NCBI GenBank assembly: GCA_930367215.1
Contig: OV884056.1
Location: 248,771,127 to 248,835,126 of the forward strand
Direction: 5' to 3'
Source of the DNA: Pollenia angustigena
Taxonomy: Eukaryota; Arthropoda; Insecta; Diptera; Polleniidae
DNA: 64,000 bases
Shown: piece by piece, positions 1-11,792 of the stretch
Layout: the number at the start of each line of letters is the position of its first letter
How positions within the stretch are numbered: position 1 is the first letter of the stretch
Program-made: the position numbers and the translations under genes
The notes under the pieces: model-generated
Databases searched by the model: none
What the model was told of the DNA's origin: nothing
Seen by the model: only the letters and a program-made list of their open reading frames with translations

Positions 1-84
1 GTCAAAATTTGGCTGCTTTTGCTAATATGGCGATAGCATTTTAAACCCTGTAAATTAACAGTGGAAAAAAACCAAACTTTTTTT

Positions 85-430
85 AACGTGTGCTGTGTGG
101 CTTGTGGCACCGTCCTATTGAAACCACATGTCGTCCAAGTCCAAGTTTTCCAATTCGGGACCAAAATAATCGGTAATCACGGCGCGATAACGATCTCCAT
201 TCACAGTAATGTGTCGATGTGAAAAATATGGCCCAATGACGCCGCCGGCATGCAAATCGCACCAAACATTTATTTTTTGTAGATGTAGTGGTCATACATG
301 AAGCACATGTGGATTTTCACCAATATTTTGCTTATTGACGAACCCATTGAGCCAAAAATGATCTTCGGCACTGAAGAGGATTTTACGATGAAATTCGATA
401 TATTGGCGCATCTTCTCCAGAGCCCGAAGA
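85..430 (-). pseudogene. mariner-like (D34D) transposase fragment
   Basis: Read on the minus strand, this encodes the central part of a mariner-type transposase in broken frames: a block FSAEDHFWLNGFVNKQ (first catalytic Asp), then VWCDLHAGGVIGPYF, then DDMWFQ-stop-DGATSHTA (second catalytic Asp). A stop codon sits inside the WFQQDGA motif and at least one frameshift follows GENPHV. The N-terminal helix-turn-helix, the third Asp and both terminal inverted repeats are not visible here, so it is a truncated dead copy. The motif order is the one known for mariner family transposases and matches the better preserved copy near 48 kb. Confidence 0.82.
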
Positions 431-719
431 GCATACGTTGTTCGTTCGTGCACTTAATCATGATGAAAATGTTGAGTTTACTGAAAAAAAGGAAAGTAAC
501 CCCACGTCTCCATGCACTTTCGATTAGAACATGACATGGCCATAACGCCGGCAGAGCAACGGTATTTGTATGTGGCGAATACGTGTTGATGTTCATGTTC
601 TGATTGACCACAATTTTTATTGTTGTGCGTTTGGTTGTATACAGAAAATACATTGTATGGCCAACATCATGGCGCACATGGATGCTAAGACGAATGTTTA
701 GGCAATGATGGCAGCACAT

Positions 720-2384
720 GGACGAAACATGAACATGAACAGTCTACACGAGTAGAATTCATGTGCGACATGCTTTTCTTACCAAGTTGATGGATGGTGG
801 AGACGGGTAGTTACAGTTAGATGATCAGCCTTCTCAAATCAAATTCAAAGTTGTGAAGAGCCTATTGCAAACCCCTACACTTCAAAACATTGATTTTGAG
901 ATAATCAACTAAAACGGTGTATGTAGTTCTTAATTGAATTCGTACTTGAAATAATCCGAAAATGAGATTGATTTAAGTAGAACTAATTCTGTTTTGTGCC
1001 AGTCCCACTTATCTAGGACCGCCCACGTTTTGACTGATATTGCTTGGACACTTTAGCTTTTGTCGTTCTCTTAACATATAAAAAACTCTAAAATGTCTTT
1101 GTATGGGAGGAAATATGCCCACTTCTTCAATCCCGCCTATTTACTTTTTAGAGAGGTTGTGTGTTAATAAGCCGGCTATGTGCTGTGTGATCCCACGCCC
1201 ACTTTGCCAATCCCGCTCACATTTTGTTGGATGTTGTGTATGGATAAACATGTTCCTAATTTGGAAACCTTGACTATTGCCGTTCTTTATACATAAAAAA
1301 ATAAATTAAAAAAAGCAACAACAACCACGAAGTTTTAATCGATAAAATAATAGACAGTCGTGGTTTTTTGCTCATACCTCAGCCATTTGTGGACGGATCA
1401 GGCTGAATTTCAACAGCAAACAACTTCGAACTATATTTGATATCTTTCAAAGCTGTAGTCCCCCTACTTTATAGGGTCTTAAGCACTTTCCAACTGTGGA
1501 AATCGCATAAAAAGTTATGCTTTAAAATTTTATCACACTCATCCATAATAAAAAAAATATTACTCTAATTCTTGAAGAACGGAATTAAGAGCCCTAAATT
1601 CTTAAAAAAATAAGATTTCATTGAAATGTTTAATTTTTTTACTACAATTATCTATAAATTTCATCATAACTACGATTTTATAACAAAAAAAAAAGTATTT
1701 AAAAATAAAAATAAGTAACTAGATTTAAGTTTTTTGTTTAGCAAATCTTTTCTTTTACAGTTTTTTTTTTTTTTAGTTTCTAGTTTTATTTTCTTACAAA
1801 TCTTTTGTCTTAAAGTTCATGCAAAACTTAAATTACGCAAAACTACCAACATAAATATTTGTTTTCGATTAATTCCCGCTATGAGAACATGTGTTGCTCT
1901 CACAAAACATTAAATCATAAATCGATTACAACCCAAAACGTTAATAACCTGATGAAGAAGCCTTGTTAATGTCCCTTAAGAGTCAATTGATTACAATCAT
2001 TTGAAGAGCATAACAACCGTAATCACTGCCTTGCTTTAGTTTCGGTCTCACCGGTCTCAAATGGCTCCAAACTAAAACAGAAGGTTCGTCACTGAAGTCT
2101 AATGACATTTTGTGTCCCCCACATTAAATAGAAACAGGAGGCATTCGCTTGACTAAAGGAATTGATGTCAAGCCAGGCCGAGCATTTATCATATACTTAC
2201 GAGTATTCTGCTGTTGTTGTTTATGTGTGTTCATAATTTGTTTAAGGCTATGTTAACAAACTGTCGTCATTAACCAGGGTTTGGTTAGATTTGTTAGATT
2301 GTTTTTACTTGAGTGTGAAAGTATACTACTGAATGATTAACTCAACAGAATAATGAGCAAATAATGATTGCTTTACAGAGTTTC
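720..2384. other. AT-rich sequence with no recognised gene
   Basis: No supportable coding region is seen. Around 1000-1260 there are short blocks such as GCCCAC and CCCGCCTATTT with spacing that recalls the DINE-like array at 13.2-14 kb, suggesting a decayed fragment of it. The rest is A/T homopolymer-rich sequence. Confidence 0.5.
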
Positions 2385-2389
2385 CGAAA

Positions 2390-2655
2390 AAAACTTAAAA
2401 TAGAATTTGTAATGAAAATATCGATCTCGAAAAGTTTTTTTGTATTACATATTTTGATTTACAGTAAAAAATCGATTTTCTGTGAAAATATAAATGTTCA
2501 GTAACTTATCGATTTTGTGTGAAAATATTAATTTTAAATGAAACTATGGATTTTCTGTAAAAATTCCATTTTGTGTAAAAATTCCATTTTCTGTATCGAT
2601 TTTCCGTGAAAATATGGATTTTTGGTGAAACTATCTATTTTGGGTGAAAATATTA
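2390..2655. repeat. Degenerate ATCGAT minisatellite, left part
   Basis: Diverged units of about 19-22 bp built on ATCGATTTTCNGTGAAAAT follow one another. The same type of unit resumes at 6185-6602 and again near 7320-7445. This suggests a single ancestral array interrupted by the LINE and foldback repeats between. Confidence 0.65.
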
Positions 2656-3998
2656 GGCCTAAAACCGACGTACAGTAGCGATCAGGACCATATTTCTTCG
2701 AAACTATTAAAATATTGTTATCATGCAGTTTCACCTTTTATATCCGACGTTTTCAATAGTATGATAAATACATCTATATATCCGCATATTTTAAAGGTAC
2801 ACAAAGTTGTGCCTATCCCTAAGGAAGTTCATGCAAACACGGTTGAAAACTATAGCCCAATATCACTTCTTTCAACAATTGGTAAAATATTTGAAAAAAT
2901 AATTCCTACACAGTTATCTGCATATTAAGAACGTGAAACTTTGTTACACAAAAATCAGTATCAACAGATGAAGCTCTTGTTGATGTGGTAGATACAATAT
3001 GTACAGGGCTGGATAATGGATTTAATGGAGTTGCAGGAGTATCCTATGATTTTAGTAAAGCTTTTGATCTGGTGGATCACAAAATATTGTTGGAAAAGTT
3101 ATCGTATTATGATAATTTTGGTTCTGAACTTAAACTTATTGAAAGTTTCTTAATGGAAAGATCACAGTATGTTGAAATTGAGGGAGAAAAAAGTGATATA
3201 ATTCCTGTAAATTGTGGAGTACCGCAGGGAAGTGTTTTAGGACTCTTGCTGTTTATGACCTACCTTAATGATATTAATAATATTGGACTAAATGGAAAAA
3301 TATGCTCCATTGAGGAGTTAACAAGGACAAAGAGAAATGGAAAAATTGTAATGTTTGCTGATGACATATCTCTCTTTTATCCATATAAACAGGACTTAGT
3401 ACTCAAAATTCAAATGGAAAGAGACTCGGCACTTTTATTTGAGTTTGTGAGATTAAACAGATTGATTGTAAATCCAAACATAACCAAGTTAATACGTTTT
3501 CGGCCTTATTCTCTTGCTTTAAACAATAATTTTTCTATTTTCGTTGATGGTAAAGTTATAAATAAAGAACTAGAAATTAAATATTTGGGAATAATGTTGA
3601 ATCATATTAAATACTTAAGAGCAAATACATTTTCTGCTTGTGGTATATTATTTAAGCTAAAAAGAAAATTGACCACTAAGACAAAAATGTTGATATATCA
3701 ATCAATCATACACAGTAGACTTGAGTATCCCGCAATTATTTATGGTTACAAAAACACGTGTGAGTTAAAATCGTTGAAAGCATCTCAAAATAAAATACTG
3801 AAATGTGTATTTAATTTAAATATTAGACACAATACATTATCATTATATAAAGATTTTGCTAAAACCATAGCCAATAAAACAACTTTTATATTACCAAAGT
3901 TATTTACGGGAATACAAAATTTATTATTAAGATTTTTGTATGACGTGCTAAATTCCCAATTTTTCATATTTGATAAATACACTGAGATTTATTGTTGA
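2655..3998 (+). pseudogene. Non-LTR retrotransposon reverse transcriptase, broken
   Basis: Two reading blocks in different frames (to 2928, and 2985-3998) encode a LINE reverse transcriptase. The first carries the fingers region (DHISSKLLK, VVPIPKE, NYSPISLLSTIGKIFEKI). The second has motif A YDFSKAFD (residues 21-28), motif B PQGSVLG (80-86), motif C FADD (124-127, in place of the usual YADD) and the later KYLGIML block. These motifs fit the Jockey/CR1 group of LINEs. The exact clade is not decided. No endonuclease domain is present upstream, so it is 5' truncated, and a stop plus frameshift separates the halves. The last ~34 codons lie in sequence shared with the foldback repeat family of this window. 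Confidence 0.85.
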
Positions 3999-5610
3999 GG
4001 GAAAGCTAGCTTCTATGCGCATTTCATTGGTTGCTTAGGCCAGATCATCAGGAAAACTTTTCCAAAGATTTTAGAAAAGCTAAAAATATTATACAAATAA
4101 AACCCTAAAGCGAATAAGAATTTTAAACACTCAAAGTCTTAAGCTGAAGGTCCACACCATGCGTAGATGCGTATTATACTTTTTGTGCATTTTATGCGTT
4201 TCTAAATTCAAGTTACATGCAATGCGTTTTATGCGCCGAATTTGTTTTTTGTATCAGCTGTTGTGCTAATATGTTTAACAATTAAAAACAATTTTGCAAA
4301 AAATGGAGAGTGTAATTGATATTTTAATAGAACTTATTAAATAGAGTTCATAGAGGAGTACGCTTTTATTACAAATATATTCGTAAGTTTTCACGGTATC
4401 AAAAAGTTTCAATTCATGGCATTTGTTAAAAAAAAATAATAAACCCAACAAAGATGACACTCAGAAGATAAAAGTAATCGATAACTAGAATGGCAATTTT
4501 ATTCGTGGCAAAATTGTGCTAAAAATAAATTTTAATGTATTTTATTCTTTAAAGTTTATACAATCTTTATTACGAAAGCTTTTTCTCTTATTAAAAACCT
4601 TTTTAATGCAAAAAAATAGTAAAAAGTAATCCACCACACAAACATATTTATCGATAACATTGAAATTAAAAGATGATTTGTCATCCATGGCCATCAATAA
4701 CAGCTGACTTTTTTCACCACACATGCGGCGGATACAAAAGTAGAAAGTAAACCTACTTTCATGCGTTTATGCGTGTATGCATTCTCTGCATTTTGGTGTG
4801 TAACTTGTCATATACAATTTCACAGATTCAACTTTTTTGTCAAATGCATAAAAAGGACAGACGCATAAACGCATGGTGTGGACCTTCAGCTTTACTTGTA
4901 ACAATATCAAAGCTTAAACAAAACACCAACAATAAACAGTGAGTTTATCTTTTCTTACATCCCCCTACAATTGGTTGGGTTCTTTCCGACTCGAATTGTA
5001 GTTGTAAGTGGGTAAAAGGAAAAAACAAAATTAAAAAACAAATTGTTTCATTCTTTTGTCTTCGCAAGAAAACAACAACAAAAACCAATTTGGCAATTCA
5101 GTTTTAAGCACGGGCACATGCAAGTATATTATCAAAGTTATTTACGGGAATACAAAATGTATTATAAAGATTTTTGTATGACGTGCTAAATTCCCAATTT
5201 TTCATATTTGATAAATACACTGTTTTTTTTTTACCCACTTACAACTACAATTCGAGTCGGAAAGAACCCAACCAATTGTAGGGGGATGTAAGAAAAGATA
5301 AACTCACTGTTTATTGTTGGTGTTTTGTTTAAGCTTTGATATTATTACAAGTAGAACTGTTGCTATAAGTCTTATACGTTTAACAGTTTTATTTGGTTTA
5401 ATATCTTAAGTTTTTCTAAAATCTCTATGGATGAAGTTTCCTGATGATCTGGCCTAAGCAACCAGTGAATTGCATGGAAATAGCTTATCCCATCAACAAT
5501 AAATTTCAAGTGTTTTTGTCAAGAATAAAAACTGGGAATTAAGCACGAATAGCAAAATCTTTTGAAATTAAAATTTTGTATTCCCAAAAATTGAAATGAC
5601 TTTTTGATAA
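3893..5610. repeat. Foldback repeat composite, arms A and A'
   Basis: A left-arm sequence (3893-4141, continuing at 4892-5020) returns inverted at 5228-5610. The match is clearest between 4895-5020 and 5228-5352, which contain AGATAAACTCACTGTTTATT and its complement. A second short left-arm fragment lies at 5133-5221. The left arm was split by the TTA-flanked element at 4142-4891. Members of the same family occur at 5830-6184, 29222-29470, 52531-52790 and 63446-64000. The organisation recalls Foldback-type DNA transposons. No transposase is seen. Confidence 0.75.
4142..4891. mobile_element. 750-bp PIF/Harbinger-like MITE
   Basis: The ends are inverted repeats AGCTGAAGGTCCACACCATG and its complement, perfect over 22-23 bp. 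The element is flanked by a 3-bp duplication TTA (4139-4141 and 4892-4894). Removing it with one TTA rejoins a foldback arm, CAAAGTC-TTA-CTTGTAAC, matching other copies. The subterminal zones are rich in ATGCGT. No transposase remnant was recognised. The TTA target site and TIR style favour PIF/Harbinger. Confidence 0.85.
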
Positions 5611-5644
5611 TAAACAGGCAAGTGCACGGCCTAAAAAACACTTA

Positions 5645-5787
5645 GTCTGGGTTTACACTATGAAAGTTTTATTTCAGAAAGTCTGAGTTTATGGGTGAGA
5701 GAGGAGTGAATTAAAGCATGTTCTCTTCCCCTCTCACCAATAAACTCAGACTTTCTGAAAGAAAACTTTCATAGTGTGATCCCAGAC
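5645..5787. mobile_element. 143-bp hairpin MITE, TTA target duplication
   Basis: It is almost fully palindromic: GTCTGGGTTTACACTATGAA at the left end returns inverted at the right end, with CAGAAAGTCTGAGTTTAT internal on both arms. TTA flanks it (5642-5644 and 5788-5790). The size, structure and TTA site are typical of Harbinger-type MITEs. Confidence 0.85.
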
Positions 5788-5829
5788 TTAATTGACAGCA
5801 TATTTTGTAAGTTGTTGTTATTTTTATTT

Positions 5830-6184
5830 TGTTTTTCTTAACCTACTTACAACTACAATTAATGTTGAGAGAATTTCAACTAATTGTAGTGGGGAATGTA
5901 AGATGAGATAAACCCACTGTTTATTGTTGATGTGTTTTGTTTAAACTTTGATATTATTACAAGTAGAACTGTTGCTATAAGTCTTATACGTTAAACAGTT
6001 TTATTTGGTTTAATATCTTTAGTTTTTCTAAAATCTTTATGGATGAAGTTTCCTGATGATCTGGCCTAAGCAACCAGTGAAATGCGCATAGGAATAGCTT
6101 ATCCCATCAACAATAAATTTCAAGTGTTTTTATCAATAATAAAAACTGGGAATTAAGCACGAATAACAGAATCTTTTGAAATTA
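5830..6184 (-). repeat. Foldback family right arm, second copy
   Basis: Very similar to 5250-5610: GAAGTTTCCTGATGATCTGG, CTAAGCAACCAGTGAA and TAAAAACTGGGAATTAAGCA all recur in the same order. It gives a direct repeat of the arm about 640 bp downstream, with a MITE between the two copies. Confidence 0.8.
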
Positions 6185-6602
6185 AAAAATATATATATTT
6201 TTAGTGAACATATCGATTTTCCATGAAAATATTGATTTTTGGTTAAAATATTAATTTTTAGTAAAAATATCGATTTTCAGTAAAAATATCGATTTACATG
6301 CTTTGAAAATATTTATTTTCGGTTAAAATATTAAGTTGTAGTAGAAATATTTATTTTCAGTGAAACCATCAATTTGTAGTTATAATATTGAGTTACAGTA
6401 AAATTATCGCTTTTATGTGAAATAATCGATTTTTTTTTTTGATATTCTTTCTTTTAAAAATTAACAGTTCAACTAAGAAATCGAAAATTGCTCTTTAATC
6501 GATTATCTGAAAAAGTATTGATATTCAATACAAAATCTATTTCTGATTAAAAATATCGATTTGTGGTGAAAAAATTGATTTTCAGTAAAAATATAGATTT
6601 TC
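6185..6602. repeat. Degenerate ATCGAT minisatellite, middle part
   Basis: At least fifteen diverged ~19-bp units of the form AAAATATCGATTTTCAGTA continue the array seen at 2390-2655. Another remnant lies around 7320-7445. It has no coding potential. Confidence 0.65.
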
Positions 6603-6740
6603 TGTAGAGTGGTTGCAATTGAAACACGTAAGGGTAACCTGTTCGTAAAAAGCCTGAGTTCGAGACCAGCAGCAGTCAAGAATGAAAAATTATCAATAAA
6701 TATTAATTAATTTTATGTTGTATAATTTAATGAAAATTAA
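6603..6740 (+). mobile_element. tRNA-derived SINE-like element
   Basis: Contains an A-box-like AGAGTGGTTGCAATTGAAA and, about 45 bp on, a B-box-like GAGTTCGAGACC. These are followed by GTCAAGAATGAAAAATTATC and an AT-rich tail (TTTATGTTGT). The same order occurs on the minus strand at 36050-36195 and, more decayed, at 16375-16497. A split pol III promoter plus a conserved tail supports a SINE, not a tRNA gene. No cloverleaf is visible. Confidence 0.6.
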
Positions 6741-6916
6741 ATTTGATGAACTTTAGCCTTATAATATATCCAAATTAGGATTAAACCCATAAATAGTTCA
6801 ACAAAATAACCACAATATACAAATAACTGTAGAAATTAATTTTAAAATTTGTTAGTACAGATCAAAGATTGTTATTATTCGACCTTTCTAATTTTAAATA
6901 AATAAAAAAATTCATT

Positions 6917-7182
6917 GAGCCCAAGGCCAGTGTTTTTTTGTAAATAAATATTCCTTTTATTCCATTCTTATATTTCGATCTTTTTCATCAGGATTTTTCA
7001 GTGAATTTTTATAAACACAAAAATTTAAAAGTAACTTGTGATTCACAATTTGTGGACGCATAGACATCTGTAGTGTAGTTTTAGTTTAGTTTCTCTGAAA
7101 AATCCCCGCTGATGATCTTCAAAGAAGTTCGAAATATTGGAATGGAATAAAAGGAATATTTATTTACAAAAAGCACGGGCTC
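6917..7182. mobile_element. 266-bp foldback/MITE
   Basis: Arms of about 85 bp face each other: TGTAAATAAATATTCCTTTT ATTCCATT on the left returns inverted as AATGGAATAAAAGGAATATT on the right, and both arms end in GAGCCC/GGGCTC. A GGATTTTTCAG/CTGAAAAATCC pair marks the inner end of the arms. No target duplication was settled. Confidence 0.7.
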
Positions 7183-7439
7183 GAGCTCGATCAAGTTCTA
7201 TTTATGTCAAGAAAAATTTAAATTTTACTGAAATAAAAACGGGTTTTATTTAGTCATACTAGCGATTTTAAGTGCAAAAAGCTAGTGTTTATATTTTAGA
7301 CTTCTTAATAATTTTGAATTTTAGTTAAAAAAATATACTTTTAGTGAAGGTTATCGATGACAATAGTGGCTTTCGGTGAAAATAGAGTGCCAATGACAAA
7401 AAAAGTTTCTTTGGCGGAAAAATGTTGATTTTTGCCAGA

Positions 7440-8050
7440 GTTTGCAATTTGTGGAGAAAGTAGCGATTTTTCGGGAAAAATTTTGTACCTTCGGTTTCTC
7501 CCGGGGGTTTTTCGGATTATGCTACAATATTTCAGCTTCTTGTGTCACATCCTCAGGGAAAATTACTGACCGCACAGTATCTGAGATTCGGCAAAAATTC
7601 AAAATTAACAGATCTCAAGAGATCTTTACGATTTCTGGTGATGGCGTCTTACCAGAGAATCAGTCCAATGGCACGGCACTGGTCTGACAATTGTTTGGGG
7701 TCTTCGTGAGTATGCTTCTTGCGGGAAATGCTTCCTGTGATTCAGGGAGATTATTTTTGCTTAAGTTTTGCCCGTTCGCTGACAGGATACTTTTGGGATC
7801 ACATCATGACTGTGGTTTACTATTACTCAAAGTCGCGGGAAGGAGGATCCTTACAATCCTATTAAATGGCTGATTTTTCACCACTTGTGGGAGAGTTCGG
7901 CCTGAGGGAGGACTATCCCTAAGCGTCGTTGTTATCCAACCGCCGCTGCTGGCATATTTCCGTAAGCAACGGAGGTTAGGTAGCTCCAGCTCCTAAACAA
8001 GAAGCGAGTGTATAATCTTGTTGGTTGCGCTCACACTCAGTTACTCAACT
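7440..8050. other. GC-richer unidentified block
   Basis: The composition changes from AT-rich to mixed, with short open frames at 7442-7687 and 7691-7873 (+). Neither has a motif I recognise, and the frames are separated by a stop. It may be the remnant of a mobile element or a foreign segment. It ends at the left target duplication of the hAT-type element starting at 8066. Confidence 0.35.
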
Positions 8051-8339
8051 ATCAGCAATCTACAGCACTGATGGGATTTGTGGTACAATTGTACCAAATT
8101 TGGTACAATCGAAACTTAATTGGTACAATGGTAGAATTCATCTTTTTTCGGTACAATAAAAACAATAACCAAGTAGTTTGAACATTTCTTTTAGGTGGAT
8201 TAACTCACTTTTCTTTTCAATAATAAAATTTTTATTAACATACCTCCAGCCCTGACCACAACTACCAAAAATTGCATTATTGTTAATTTGCCAAGAAAAG
8301 AGAAATTTGTTATTCCTTTTTATTTTGTATTCCCCCAAC

Positions 8340-8625
8340 ATAATAGTGAAATGGGTATTTAGCGTTTGTGCTGATGGGTGAACACTTAAAATATACCGAT
8401 CGACTCAATATCACTGTCTGAGTCGATTTAACAATGTCCCTCCGTCTGCCTGCAGGTTATTTAATCTTGTGCGAAAAATTAAAGGTCGCAATTTTGAAGG
8501 CAATTTGATAAAATTTTGTACATTGCTTTCAATTTATAAGTACGAAGCCTACTGAAAATGGTGATAATCGGTTCGTTATTCCACATAGCCGCCAACCAAA
8601 CTACTTTCCGGAATAGTGTTTGTGA
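8340..8625. repeat. Dispersed fly repeat with CGACTCA...TGAGTCG signature
   Basis: AATATACCGATCGACTCAA, CTGTCTGAGTCGATTTAAC and GTCCCTCCGTCTGCCTG appear in the order seen in other copies at 24170-24340 (+) and 55740-55880 (-), with a weaker one at 36400-36480 (-). The probable other end, with GGTCGGGCTTGACCGA, is at 12690-12905, split from this half by the nested elements. Its class is unknown to me. Confidence 0.55.
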
Positions 8626-8633
8626 CTATAAAC

Positions 8634-10156
8634 TAGGGTATTCATTTAATCGACCTTTTGCTTTAATCGGTTAATCGCTCGATTAATTAACCGAGGTTTT
8701 GGTTTAACCGGTTAATAATCGGATAGTTTAGTTTTTGATCGGTTAACCGATTAATAAAGTTTTTTTTATAAATAAAGTAATTTCAATATATAAAAATGCA
8801 TTAATTGCTTATTATTTGGAGTTTCTAAGTAAAAAAAAAAAACAATAAAATACCAAACATAACAATTCTTGAACTAAAACGAGCAAGCAAAAAAAAAAAA
8901 CAATTCATAAATATGTAATATGCATTTTCCAATTAATGCACAAGGTGTGGTATCAAGTCATATCGTCATAATATCCTAAATAAAATTTAAAATTTTTTTT
9001 AAGTAAATATTTCAAACAAAATGAAAATTGTAATGCTGTGTTCATTGATTTGTCACAACTGTATATTTTAATTCAAAATATAAGCAGTAGCTTACAGCAG
9101 TCATATCGTTGGCTTAATATGCAAACCTGCTAACTCACTTTCAGCACATTTTACAGGAGAGAAAAAAAACTTTTTATTTTTACTATTTGAAGCTTGATAG
9201 AAAATTGAAATTACAGTCAGTTTTACACACTTCAAGACTTAAATAGAAGGAAAACTACATGCTGGTCGACGAGGCGTATCTTTCTCTACCACACGGCATC
9301 AAAATCTCAATTTACATAAAAAGTGGATTAAGAAGGTTTGCATATTAATCCGACGATATATATTTCCTGTAATTATTTATGACTACCTTGTGAATTCCCC
9401 AAGTATTACACATATACTGAGATAATTTTATTAGTTATTTCAATAGTTAAAGGAGATCTTATAAAATAATCTTTAAAAAAAGTTATTTATTTTAAATGTT
9501 TAGGATTAAAGCGACTCTTTTCTTTCGTTTAACAAAATTTGACTTGGAAAATATTATTTCACTTATCGTAGATGAATGTCTAATTTCTCAGTCCTTTTCC
9601 AGGATTTCTCTAAACATATAAAATACTCCATTATGCCATTAAAGTTGTTTTAAATTTTTAACACTTCTAATTGTTTTGGTTAATTCTGTTAAAAGACTGA
9701 TTTGAGAAGAAACAAATAACTAAACACATCCACATAAAAAGTACGTAAAACAAAAAAAGGTGTTGGCAATCAAATATTTAACCCATTTTTCGCCACATTC
9801 ATGTTGATCGATGATGAAGATAAAAAAACATTGAAAAATATTGTAATTTTAGTCATCGGTCGGCGGAAAATAGGTTAAAATGAAGATAACTGAACACCTT
9901 CTTTGTTTGTATTAAAAAATATTTTCTAAACAAATACATTTTGTATATGAGACGAAACAAATAATTAAAAACACAAAAAAAATGTTATTATACTACAAAA
10001 TATTGAAAATTTTGTTACTTCGGTTAATCGGTTAATCGACTGAAATTAACCGGTTTAATCGTTAATCGAAAGAAGCCAATTTGAAATTAATCGATCAGTT
10101 AATCGGGTAGTAATTAATCGGTTAACCGGTTGACAGTTGACCGAATGAATACCCTA
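8634..10156. mobile_element. 1523-bp non-autonomous hAT element
   Basis: The termini TAGGGTATTCATT and AATGAATACCCTA are flanked by a perfect 8-bp duplication CTATAAAC (8626-8633 and 10157-10164). Subterminal zones are packed with TTAATCGGTTAATCG-type repeats on both sides, which are candidate transposase binding sites. An internal inverted pair (9102-9138 and 9322-9358, core TTAATATGCAAACC) may be an older nested MITE. No transposase reading frame is present. Confidence 0.9.
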
Positions 10157-10230
10157 CTATAAACTCTATTATTATGTTGGTACAGTATTTTTCGTTTAGC
10201 TGCATTTCACTTAACTGCATTTTTTGCCTA

Positions 10231-11331
10231 CACTCACAATATTATTACAGTAACGGACTGTAGTTTATTAAAGAAATATTCCGTTCAGTCATTTTTAAAT
10301 AAATAAACATTTAAAATTCGAAGCAAATTTATTTTTAACTAATTCTAACAGTTATTCAAAAAACTAAGTGCATTTTAATACGGATTTTCAGTTGCAGTTA
10401 ATATTGTCCGTTGATTGAGTTAAATTCTTCTTTATGTTAAATTAAATAAAAATGTAATTTAAAGCAACGAAAAGTTCATTTAATTTTTACTGTCAAAACT
10501 TCAACCGCGAATTCCGTAAAAACAAATGAATATTCAGTTATCTTTTATAAATTAATTGTCAAAAAATTAACTACATATTCCGTAAATGCAAATAAATATG
10601 CAGTTATTTTATAAAATTTTACTGTAAAAAATTCAACACCATATTCAGTAAAAACAATTAAATATTCAGTTATTTTATATAATTGTACTACCAAAAATTA
10701 ATTTTTACTTATTTATAAAAAAATTAATTACTTGTTTTGTGTAAGCAATACCCATTTTCTATTTGTTAATATAATAAAATACATCAAATTTTAAAAGTAA
10801 AATAATTGCGAAGCCATATCGGTCATGCTGCTGGTGTCTTATAATTGAGAGTTCTTCTGTAAACAACGTGGTCAGTACAACAAAAGTAAAACAAACGTGT
10901 GTAACAGGGTAAGTAAATAATAATATTCTCCCTCTCTCGCTTATAAGAAAATCAAGCGGACAGGTGTCTGTCTGGTATTTTTTAGAAATTCGGCTCTTGT
11001 GTGGAGTAAACGAAAATTTAATGAAATAACTGAATATTTTATTGTTTTTACTGAATATGGGGTCAATTTTTTGACAGTAAAATTTTAAAAAATAACTGAA
11101 TATTTAATTGTTTTTACTGAATATGGTGTTGAAATTTTGACAGAAAAATTTTGCAAAATAACTGAATAATAATTTGATTTTACGGAATATGGTGTTGAAT
11201 TTTTTACAGTAAAAATTAAATGGACTTTTTGATAAAAATAAATGAAAAATAAGTAGACCGGTTTTTAATTGAAGTTTCATTTATTTTATATTACAATTTC
11301 AGTTAATTTTACGTACAGAATATTGTGAGTG
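10231..11331. mobile_element. 1101-bp Tc1/mariner-type MITE with mirrored internal repeats
   Basis: A perfect 13-bp TIR CACTCACAATATT is flanked by TA (10229-10230 and 11332-11333). Inside, about three ~64-bp direct copies (AAAACAAATAAATATTCAGT and variants) occupy 10490-10680. Three inverted copies occupy 11025-11215, so the element can fold over most of its length. It contains no transposase. Confidence 0.85.
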
Positions 11332-11792
11332 TACCTGCACAAAATACAAAGCACTGTGTATGATGGCTAAATTTTGTTAAAAAAAAAATCGTATACGTGC
11401 ATTTTGCATAAGTGCATATTTTGGATAACAGCATTCGATTTTTGGTCAACAATTTTTATTTTTAATACAAAATATTATTTTTAAGTGCCTCATAAAAAAA
11501 ATTTATCTTATCGCTATTTTATGAAGAAGATAGGCAAAAAATTTAATTTTGAATTAAAAATTTAAATTGAAAATACATTTGATGTGGCAGACGTGTTTGT
11601 GTGTGCACTAGCGTGGCCGTTAGTTGTATGGAGAACTGTTTTTTTTTTTATTTCTTATATTCTCCCCCCTCAAATCGGTTGAGATATAGATATTGCGGTA
11701 AAATTTCTTCCAACTTAGCTTCATATGGCCAGAAAAAATGTCATGCAATTTTGTGATATACGGTCCATAATTTATCTCAGATCCCATACTAA

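Noticed and set aside
10490..11215. CRISPR-like array (regular ~64-bp repeats)
   Set aside because: The repeats are diverged, adjacent without unique spacers, mirrored within a TA-flanked MITE, and the DNA is eukaryotic.
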